From Pseudonocardia sp. (GTDB lineage: Bacteria; Actinomycetota; Actinomycetes; Mycobacteriales; Pseudonocardiaceae), in assembly GCA_026785945.1 (NCBI GenBank), contig JAJAZD010000227.1:1-38296 (forward strand): a stretch of 38,296 nucleotides of DNA, given 5' to 3'. Every line of letters starts with the position of its first letter. Position 1 is the first letter of the stretch. The position numbers and the translations under genes are program-made. Positions 32,336 to 38,296 of this stretch are shown piece after piece. The notes beneath the pieces are model-generated. The model did no database searches. It saw only the letters and a list, made by a program, of their open reading frames with translations, and was not told where the DNA came from.

Positions 32336-32541
32336 CCGGCCGACACTCGTGAACGCTGGATCGACGCGATGAGCCGTCCTGGTACGGGCCGCTCGACGTG
32401 CCCGCGGGCAGCGATCACCGCGAGCAGGTGCGGCGCTGGATCGCCCTGGCGACGCTGGACCCTGCTCGCGCACGCCGGCGGGTAGATCGAGGTCGCCGAG
32501 GTGAGCAGGTCGACGAGGTGTGGTCGCGGGAACGGTCGGGA

Positions 32542-33612
32542 TCACGTGAGCAGCGCCGCCATCCGGTCCCGCAGGGCGGTGCGGCTGAGTACGGGCGGAC
32601 CATCACCGTGAGCTCGGTGATCACCCCGTCCGCACCGCGCAGGATGTCGACGCCCTCCGGTTCGCGGTCACCGATGCGGCCGGCGAACACCAGCACGTGC
32701 CCGCCGTCGCCCACGTAGGAGCCGGTGCAGCGGAAGTCCTCGAACACCTCGACCACGGTGGACAGGATCACCCGCAGCGCCTCCCGGCCCTCGTAGGACT
32801 TCTGCACGACCGGGGAGTGGAAGCTCACGTCGGCGGAGAAGAGAGCCACGGCGGCGTCGGTGTGCAGCGCACCCGGCAGCGCGAGTCGCTGTGCCTCGGC
32901 GTCGGTGTCGGCCGCGAGCACGGACGCGGCGATCATCGCGTGCGGCTCCCGGAGTGCCGCCGAGGGGCGGAACGTGTCCCGGTACAGCGCCAGCGCGGGC
33001 AGCGTGTTCTCCGCGCTGAAGTGGTGGGCGAAGGTGAACGGCAGGCCCAGCAGACCCGCCAGTTGCGCGCTGTAACCGCTGGATCCCAGCAGCCACAGCT
33101 CGGGCCGCTGCCCCTGCGCGGGCACCGCCGTGACCGGGCCCTCGCCCCGGAAGCAGGACGAGAGCTCGGCGAGCTGCTCGGGGAAGTCGTCCGCACCCGG
33201 GGAGGACGGACGATGTGGGTCCGCGCCGCGGCGCAGCGCACGAGCGGTGCGGGGGTCGGTGCCGGGGGCGCGGCCGACACCGAGGTCGATACGACCGGGG
33301 TGCAGGGCGTCGAGGGTGCCGAACTGCTCTGCCACCACCAACGGCTGGTGGTTGGGCAGCATCACCCCGCCCGAACCGACGCGGATGCGGGATGTGGCTG
33401 CGGGATGTGGCTGCGGCCAGGTGCGCGATCAGTACCGCGGGTGACGAGCTCGCGATGCCGGGCATGCCGTGGTGCTCGGCCACCCAGTACCGCCGGAGAC
33501 CGAGCTCCTCGACGTGCCGGACCAGGGCGGTGCTGGTGCGCAGGGCAGCCGTGGCGGTCGAGCCGGAGCCGATGGGCACGAGATCGAGAACGGAGAGTGG
33601 GACCACGGACAT
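32542..33612 (-). pseudogene. LLM-class monooxygenase fused to a SnoaL-like protein, frameshifted
   Basis: From ATG at 33612 the frame reads [69 protein letters not shown], the N-terminus of a flavin-dependent LLM oxidoreductase. A 13-bp tandem duplication (33386-33411) shifts the frame. The protein continues as [33 protein letters not shown] and further to [12 protein letters not shown], about two thirds of the family. There it joins [34 protein letters not shown] and [18 protein letters not shown], a SnoaL/NTF2-fold polyketide cyclase-like protein lacking its first ~20 residues. A second frameshift near 32600 lets the original ending [15 protein letters not shown] terminate at TGA 32542. 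Not expected to make either enzyme. Confidence 0.85.
33386..33411. repeat. 13-bp tandem duplication causing a frameshift
   Basis: Two exact copies of tgcgggatgtggc. Removing one copy restores the reading [12 protein letters not shown] in the LLM protein, so this duplication is the inactivating event or one of them. Confidence 0.9.
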
Positions 33613-33755
33613 TGTGCAACCCGCGGCGGCGCGACGCTTCTTCCTGCCGCCGATCGGCTCAGCGGTTGCTGGGCCGGTCGGGTGGCTCGAGGGTGTCCAT
33701 GAACGACACGAGAGACTACGGTGCGCATTCACGTGATCACACCTGGGAGACGACG

Positions 33756-34439
33756 ATGGGCCGGCCGGAGGCAGGACGGGATCTCGATTTCGTGCTCGCC
33801 GAACTGCTGGCGCGCACGGGGGCGCAGGCCGCTCGTGTCGTCGACGGCAGGACGGGAACAGTGGTCGCCGAGGTGGGCGTCCAGGCGGGCGACGACGTCG
33901 CCACACTCGTGCGGCTCGCCCACGAGGCCGGACCCCTCGCGGCCTCCGACGGCGGCCTCGACGACCTCGTCGTCGCCACGCGCACGGCCGTGCACGTCCT
34001 GCGGATGACCGACGTCCCGGGCACGTTCCTGCACATCCGCCTCGACAACGGCCGCGGTGACGTCGCCGCAGCACGCCGGGGCATGGCGACGGTGGTCCTG
34101 CCGAGCGCCGTGCGGCAGGCGCTCGTCGCGGCGCCACCCGCCGGGTACCCGGCGGTGCCCGCACCGCTGCCCGCCGCACCGCTGCCCGCCGAGCCGCGCA
34201 ACCCCGCGCTGGCCTCGCTCGCGGCAGGTCCACCGGTGGCGCGCAGCGGCGTGCTCGCCGCGATGGCACTGGCCGCCCACGAGACCCGGTCGCTCACGAA
34301 GCGCACCCCGTTGGCCTCGGTGCTGCCCCCGCGCAGCGCCGTCCCGCCGGTCACCACGCCCGCTGTGCTGCGCCAGCGGTGGGCGCACGACGACGCGATG
34401 TTGCGCCGGGTCGTTACCGGACTGCGTCGGCTGCCCTGA
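33756..34439 (+). CDS. Hypothetical protein with roadblock/LC7-like N-terminus
   Basis: 227 residues from ATG 33756, preceded by GGGAGA five bases upstream; an in-frame ATG at 33699 with GAGGG is an alternative. The N-terminal ~120 residues (DLDFVLAELLARTGAQAARVVDGRTGTVVAEVGVQ, with VATRTAVHVLRMTDVPGTFLHIRLD) resemble the roadblock/LC7 dimerisation fold in pattern. The middle is Pro/Ala-rich (PAPLPAAPLPAEPRN) and the C-terminus charged. Roadblock proteins in actinobacteria usually come in operons with small GTPases; none is adjacent. A TACGGT lies 32 bases upstream of this start. Function unknown; similarity is from pattern only. Confidence 0.6.
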   Translation: MGRPEAGRDLDFVLAELLARTGAQAARVVDGRTGTVVAEVGVQAGDDVATLVRLAHEAGPLAASDGGLDDLVVATRTAVHVLRMTDVPGTFLHIRLDNGRGDVAAARRGMATVVLPSAVRQALVAAPPAGYPAVPAPLPAAPLPAEPRNPALASLAAGPPVARSGVLAAMALAAHETRSLTKRTPLASVLPPRSAVPPVTTPAVLRQRWAHDDAMLRRVVTGLRRLP

Positions 34440-34488
34440 GCGTGCGGGCCGCCGATCGGCTGGCCGTCACGCCCGCTTCGCCTCCCTC

Positions 34489-34494
34489 TAGCAT
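34489..34494 (+). promoter_or_regulatory. -10 TAGCAT candidate for thrS
   Basis: TAGCAT would place the transcription start near 34501, giving a leader of about 30 bases that contains GGAGG. No clear -35. Confidence 0.35.
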
Positions 34495-34532
34495 CAGCAG
34501 GGCAGCTGCTGTCGACCCGTTGGAGGCACCTC

Positions 34533-36596
34533 GTGTCCGCGCCCGTATCCAGCCCCGTGTCCGCCCCCGTCCGGGTGCCGGCCGGGACGACGGCCGGCGC
34601 TGCCGTGCGCGAGGCGGGCCTGCCGACCAGTGGACCGAGCACCGTCGTCGTCGTCCGTGACGCCGAGGGTGCGCTGAAGGACCTCACCTGGGTCCCCGAC
34701 GCCGACGTCGAGGTCGAGCCGGTCGGCGCCGACACCGACGACGGCCGCAGCGTCATCCGGCACTCGGCCGCGCACGTACTCGCGCAGGCCGTGCAGCAGC
34801 TCTACCCCGACGCGAAGCTGGGTATCGGCCCGCCGATCACCGACGGCTTCTACTACGACTTCGACGTGGCCGTCCCCTTCACCCCGGACGACCTGAGCAG
34901 GCTCGAGTCGGCGATGAAGAAGATCGTCAAGGCGGGGCAGCGGTTCTCGCGCCGGCGCTACGACTCCCTCGACCAGGCCCGCAAGGAGCTCGCCGAGGAG
35001 CCGTACAAGCTGGAGCTGATCGAGCTCAAGGGTGGCGACGGGATCGGCACCGTGGACACCTCGGAGGTCATGGAGGTGGGCGGCGCCGAGCTCACCGCCT
35101 ACGACAACGTGCACGCCCACACCGGCGAGACGGTCTGGTCGGACCTGTGCCGCGGCCCCCACGTGCCCACCACCAAGGTCATCCCGGCGTTCCGCTTGAT
35201 GCGCTCGGCCGCCGCCTACTGGCGGGGGAGCGAACGCAACCCGCAGCTGCAGCGCATCTACGGCACCGCGTGGGAGTCCACCGAGGCCCTCGACGCGCAC
35301 CTCACCCGGCTGGCGGAGGCCGAGCGTCGCGACCACCGGCGCCTGGGCTCGGAGCTGGATCTGTTCTCCTTCCCCGACGAGATCGGCTCGGGGCTCGCGG
35401 TCTTCCACCCGAAGGGCGGGATCATCCGCCGCGAGCTCGAGGACTACTCGCGGCGGCGCCACGAGGAGGCCGGCTACGAGTTCGTCAACACCCCGCACAT
35501 CACCAAGGCCCAGCTGTTCGAGACCTCCGGGCACCTGCAGTGGTACGCCGAGGGCATGTACCCGCCGATGCACCTCGACGCCGAGGTGAACGCGGCGGGT
35601 GAGGTCACCAAGCCCGGCCAGGACTACTACCTCAAGCCGATGAACTGCCCGTTCCACAACCTGATCTACCGGTCCAGGGGGAGGTCCTACCGGGAGCTGC
35701 CGCTGCGCCTGTTCGAGTTCGGCTCGGTCTACCGGTACGAGAAGTCCGGTGTCGTGCACGGCCTCACCCGCGTGCGCGGCATGACCCAGGACGACGCCCA
35801 CATCTACTGCACGCCCGACCAGCTGCAGGACGAGATCAAGAGCCTTCTCACGTTCGTGCTGGACCTGCTGCGCGACTACGGCCTCGACGACTTCTACCTC
35901 GAGCTCTCCACCCGCAACGAGGAGAAGTACGTCGGCACCGACGCGCAGTGGGAGACGGCCACCGACGCCCTGCGGGGCGCGGCGGCCGCCTCGGGACTGG
36001 AGCTGGTGCTCGACCCGGGTGGTGCGGCGTTCTACGCGCCGAAGATCTCCGTGCAGGCCAAGGACGCGATCGGTCGCACCTGGCAGATGTCGACCATCCA
36101 GGTCGACTTCCAGCTGCCGGAGCGCTTCGACCTCGAGTACACCGCCCCGGACGGCTCCCGCCAGCAGCCCTACATGATCCACCGCGCGCTGTTCGGCTCC
36201 ATCGAGCGGTTCTTCGGGTTGCTCACCGAGCACTACGCCGGCGCGTTCCCGGCGTGGCTCGCGCCCGTGCAGGTGGTCGGGATCCCGGTCACCGACGAGC
36301 AGGTACCCGCCGTCCTGGAGATCGCCGCGGCACTGCGGGCCCGAGGGGTGCGCGTCGAGGTGGACGCGGCCGACGACCGGATGCAGAAGAAGATCCGCAC
36401 CCACACGCTGCAGAAGGTGCCGTTCCTGCTGCTCGCGGGCGCGCGTGACGTCGAGGCCGGCGCGGTGAGCTTCCGGTTCCGGGACGGTACGCAGGTCAAC
36501 GGCGTCGCGGTGGCCGCCGCGGTCGACGCGATCGTCGACTGGGCGGCCCGGCGGGACAACGCCTCCCCCACCGCGGAGACCTTCCCGGCACGGTGA
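34533..36596 (+). CDS. thrS: Threonyl-tRNA synthetase
   Basis: 687 residues, normal for the family. Domain order: TGS ([16 protein letters not shown] and following), editing domain with [24 protein letters not shown] (His77/His81 of H-x-x-x-H) and [11 protein letters not shown], the class II catalytic core, and the anticodon domain ([21 protein letters not shown]). Motif 1 area [21 protein letters not shown], motif 2 [31 protein letters not shown], motif 3 [14 protein letters not shown]. Cys372 of [15 protein letters not shown] is a zinc/threonine ligand. GTG 34533 follows GGAGG by six bases. The first of a conserved thrS - HIT - pgsA run. The N-terminus has short SAPV-type repeats. Confidence 0.97.
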   Translation: MSAPVSSPVSAPVRVPAGTTAGAAVREAGLPTSGPSTVVVVRDAEGALKDLTWVPDADVEVEPVGADTDDGRSVIRHSAAHVLAQAVQQLYPDAKLGIGPPITDGFYYDFDVAVPFTPDDLSRLESAMKKIVKAGQRFSRRRYDSLDQARKELAEEPYKLELIELKGGDGIGTVDTSEVMEVGGAELTAYDNVHAHTGETVWSDLCRGPHVPTTKVIPAFRLMRSAAAYWRGSERNPQLQRIYGTAWESTEALDAHLTRLAEAERRDHRRLGSELDLFSFPDEIGSGLAVFHPKGGIIRRELEDYSRRRHEEAGYEFVNTPHITKAQLFETSGHLQWYAEGMYPPMHLDAEVNAAGEVTKPGQDYYLKPMNCPFHNLIYRSRGRSYRELPLRLFEFGSVYRYEKSGVVHGLTRVRGMTQDDAHIYCTPDQLQDEIKSLLTFVLDLLRDYGLDDFYLELSTRNEEKYVGTDAQWETATDALRGAAAASGLELVLDPGGAAFYAPKISVQAKDAIGRTWQMSTIQVDFQLPERFDLEYTAPDGSRQQPYMIHRALFGSIERFFGLLTEHYAGAFPAWLAPVQVVGIPVTDEQVPAVLEIAAALRARGVRVEVDAADDRMQKKIRTHTLQKVPFLLLAGARDVEAGAVSFRFRDGTQVNGVAVAAAVDAIVDWAARRDNASPTAETFPAR

Positions 36597-36711
36597 CCTC
36601 GGCCACCGCGCGCCGATCGTCGCCCCCGCGCGGTGCGGCGTCGCCGTGGAGCACGCCCGGCGCGTGCGGCCCGCCCATGGCCACGGGTCCACGGGAGGTG
36701 GGAGGGCCGCC

Positions 36712-36717
36712 TAGGAT
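36712..36717 (+). promoter_or_regulatory. -10 TAGGAT of the HIT gene
   Basis: TAGGAT ends eight bases before the ATG at 36726, suggesting a leaderless or near-leaderless start. Confidence 0.45.
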
Positions 36718-36725
36718 CGGCGCCC

Positions 36726-37427
36726 ATGAGCGAGCCGGTGATGGAGCCGCGAGACGGTGTGGGCACACCCGACGGGTTCCGGAGGCTGTGGACGCCGCAC
36801 CGGCTGGCCTACATCAAGGACGCGGGCGAAGGCGGTTGCCCGTTCTGCCGCATCCCGGGCCTGTCCGACTCCGACGGGCTGGTCGTCGCACGCGGTGACG
36901 CGGTGTACGCGGTGCTGAACCTGCACCCCTACAACCCCGGGCACCTCATGGTCGTGCCCTATCGCCACGTCGCGGGCCTGGAGGAGCTGACGTCCGCCGA
37001 GTCCGTCGAGCTGGTGACGTTCACGCAGGTCGCGATCCGCGCCATGACCCAGGTCGCGGACCCGCACGCGTTCAACGTCGGGATCAACCTCGGGTCGGTG
37101 GCGGGCGGCTCGCTGTCGGAGCACCTGCACCAGCACGTCGTGCCGCGCTGGGGTGGGGACGCGAACTTCATCGCCGTCGTCGGCCAGACCAAGGTCATCC
37201 CGCAGCTCCTGACGGAGACCCGCACGTTGTTGGCGCAGGCCTGGCCCGCCGCCGCCGAGGTACAGACCTCCGGTGTCCAGACCTCCGACGACGAGCCCGC
37301 CCAGGACCGGCCGGCGCAGGACCGGCCGGCGCAGGACCGGCCGGCGCAGGACCTGGCCGGAGAAGATCTGGCGACCGGCCGGCGGACCGCGGAGGCGCCG
37401 ACAGAGTCCTCACCCGGCGCGAACTAG
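36726..37427 (+). CDS. HIT family protein (histidine triad hydrolase)
   Basis: 233 residues, corresponding in position to the mycobacterial HIT gene (Rv2613c, an Ap4A phosphorylase). Seen: GGCPFCRIPGL with a Cys pair, VYAVLNLHPYNPGHLMVVPYRHVAGLEEL, and the triad SLSEHLHQHVVPRW with His133, His135 and His137 (the middle and last His act in catalysis). The C-terminal ~55 residues are low complexity, built of AQDRP pentapeptides encoded by 15-bp repeats. ATG 36726 has TAGGAT eight bases upstream. Its TAG stop at 37425 begins the -10 (TAGTCT) of pgsA. Nucleotide hydrolase or phosphorylase; role in Ap4A turnover inferred. Confidence 0.92.
   Translation: MSEPVMEPRDGVGTPDGFRRLWTPHRLAYIKDAGEGGCPFCRIPGLSDSDGLVVARGDAVYAVLNLHPYNPGHLMVVPYRHVAGLEELTSAESVELVTFTQVAIRAMTQVADPHAFNVGINLGSVAGGSLSEHLHQHVVPRWGGDANFIAVVGQTKVIPQLLTETRTLLAQAWPAAAEVQTSGVQTSDDEPAQDRPAQDRPAQDRPAQDLAGEDLATGRRTAEAPTESSPGAN
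37299..37358. repeat. 15-bp tandem repeat at the 3' end of the HIT gene
   Basis: Three near-exact copies of gcgcaggaccggccg (37299-37343) plus a degenerate fourth, giving AQDRP repeats in the C-terminal tail. Confidence 0.92.
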
Positions 37428-37430
37428 TCT
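37425..37430 (+). promoter_or_regulatory. -10 TAGTCT overlapping the HIT stop codon
   Basis: The first three bases are the TAG stop of the HIT gene. The hexamer would start transcription near 37438, about 40 bases before the pgsA ATG, with AGCAGGAGC as ribosome site. Confidence 0.5.
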
Positions 37431-37477
37431 GGTCCGGAGCCCACAGTCACCCGGGCCCGGTCCCCAAGCAGGAGCGC

Positions 37478-38107
37478 ATGCTCAACGTCTTCGCCCGCGT
37501 GGCCGTCAACCGCGTGACCGACCCGGTCGGCCGATGGCTGATCGGGCGCGGCCTCACTCCGGACGCCGTCACCGGCGCGGGAACGCTCGGGTCCGTCGCC
37601 GCGTCCGTGTGGTTCCTCCCCCGTGGCGAGCTGGTCCTCGCCACGTTGTCGATCACGCTGTTCGTCCTGTTCGATCTGGTCGACGGCGCCATGGCGCGTG
37701 CGCGGGGGTACGGCACGCCCTTCGGTGCCGTGCTCGACGCCACGTGCGACCGGATCGCCGACGCCGCGCTGCTCGGGGGCCTCGCCTGGTGGTGCCTGGG
37801 CGCCGGCGAGCAGCGGTTGGTCGGGATCGCGGCGCTGCTGTCACTGGTCGCCGGGCAGCTCGTGTCCTACATCAGGGCACGGGCCGAGGCGGAGGGGCTC
37901 ACCGCGGGCGGCGGGCTCGTCGAGCGGGCCGAGCGTCTGATCATCGCGTTGCTCGGCACGGGTCTGGAGGGGCTCGGGGTGCCCTACGCGCTCGCGGTGG
38001 CGCTGTGGCTGCTCGCGGTGGCGTCGCTGTGGACGGTCGGACAGCGGATGGTGTCGGTCTACCGCAGCGCCCGTGCCCGCCCGGCCGACTCGGCGCCCGC
38101 TCCGTGA
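37478..38107 (+). CDS. pgsA: Phosphatidylinositol phosphate synthase (CDP-alcohol phosphotransferase)
   Basis: 209 residues. It makes phosphatidylinositol phosphate from CDP-diacylglycerol and inositol phosphate, the first step toward phosphatidylinositol mannosides. The CDP-OH-P motif is complete: Asp66-x-x-Asp69-Gly70-x-x-Ala73-Arg74, x8, Gly83-x3-Asp87-x3-Asp91 (in FDLVDGAMARARGYGTPFG and VLDATCDRIAD). Several hydrophobic segments surround it (SVAASVWFLP, VLATLSITLFVLF, AALLSLVAGQLVSYI). ATG 37478 follows AGCAGGAGC. Its TGA overlaps the GTG of the next gene. The gene order matches the mycobacterial thrS - HIT - pgsA - acyltransferase - pimA cluster. Confidence 0.95.
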   Translation: MLNVFARVAVNRVTDPVGRWLIGRGLTPDAVTGAGTLGSVAASVWFLPRGELVLATLSITLFVLFDLVDGAMARARGYGTPFGAVLDATCDRIADAALLGGLAWWCLGAGEQRLVGIAALLSLVAGQLVSYIRARAEAEGLTAGGGLVERAERLIIALLGTGLEGLGVPYALAVALWLLAVASLWTVGQRMVSVYRSARARPADSAPAP

Positions 38108-38296
38108 ACTCCACACCTCCACGCCCGGTCGGTTCCGTCGGCTCGGCCCCCGTCGGCTCGGCCCCCGTCGGCTCGGCCCCCGTCGGCTCGGCCCCCGTCG
38201 GCTCGGCCCCCATTCGTTCGGCCCCCATTCGTTCTGGGGCACCGCGCCGGGAGTCCGCACAGCCCGACCCCGCGCCGGCCCAGACCGCTGCCGAGC
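38104..38296 (+). CDS. Start of the next gene, probably a PIM acyltransferase (partial)
   Basis: A GTG at 38104 overlaps the pgsA stop by four bases (GTGA). The 64 visible residues are all low complexity: NSTPPRPVGSV, then GSAPV repeated (five exact 15-bp units), SAPIR twice, and RESAQPDPAPAQTAAE to the window edge. There is no catalytic region yet. In related genomes the gene after pgsA is the phosphatidylinositol mannoside acyltransferase (patA/htrB-like), so this is inferred from order alone. The repeat could be an unstructured N-terminal extension or make the annotated start too early. Confidence 0.6.
   Translation, partial: MNSTPPRPVGSVGSAPVGSAPVGSAPVGSAPVGSAPIRSAPIRSGAPRRESAQPDPAPAQTAAE
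38137..38241. repeat. 15-bp tandem repeat, 5 exact plus 2 variant units
   Basis: Five exact copies of gtcggctcggccccc (38137-38211) followed by attcgttcggccccc and attcgttctggggca. They encode GSAPV/SAPIR-type pentapeptides in the partial gene at the right edge. Confidence 0.95.

Overview
High-GC (roughly 70-75% by eye) actinobacterial chromosomal DNA. The most likely source is a Pseudonocardiales member close to Pseudonocardia. That placement is inferred from an lsr2 gene, the thrS - HIT - pgsA - (PIM acyltransferase) block known from mycobacteria and relatives, DUF4383 and AIM24 proteins, an AAC(2')-type acetyltransferase, and many leaderless GTG/ATG starts with a TANNNT -10 six to eight bases upstream. 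I see no transposase, integrase, CRISPR array, tRNA or rRNA.

Layout. 1-1022: a coiled-coil protein running off the left edge. 1402-3390: amylosucrase. 3401-5456: three tandem AIM24 genes. 5502-6035: AAC(2')-like acetyltransferase. 6102-8077: a collapsed olefin/beta-lactone-like (ole) operon in which pieces of a KAS III, a GT2 glycosyltransferase, an acyl-CoA synthetase and an epimerase are welded together. 8136-11766: RsbW-like ATPase, MFS transporter, GT-C-like membrane protein. 11788-14679: small Cys-pair protein, lsr2, NAPE-PLD-like metallo-hydrolase and a divergent MarR regulator with a palindromic operator. 14685-18987: acyl-CoA dehydrogenase, a papain-like protein divergent from a 51-aa membrane peptide, aldo/keto reductase, DUF4383 protein, small membrane protein. 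19088-23144: SWIM protein and SNF2 helicase. 23219-25801: nonsense-interrupted GNAT, 5'-truncated pirin, HPPD and a divergent Lrp regulator. 25816-30002: alpha/beta hydrolase, MmcQ/YjbR, VOC, AraC, a truncated SpoIIE phosphatase coupled to a P-loop kinase, and a TipA-like MerR with its operator. 30330-31559: HSL-type esterase. 31600-33612: a graveyard with toxin/antitoxin-like, BLUF and LLM-SnoaL remnants. 33756-38296: roadblock-like protein, thrS, HIT hydrolase, pgsA and the start of the PIM acyltransferase gene.

Two themes cut across the window. First, 15-bp (less often 18-bp) tandem repeats lie in frame in at least eight unrelated genes, adding pentapeptide runs to loops or termini. Second, there are many decayed genes (KAS III, GT2, ligase, epimerase, PhzF, pirin, GNAT, SpoIIE, BLUF, toxin, LLM/SnoaL) without any visible mobile element. 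Promoter architecture is compact: one heptamer appears to serve as -10 for two divergent leaderless genes, and in three places the stop codon of one gene forms part of the -10 of the next.
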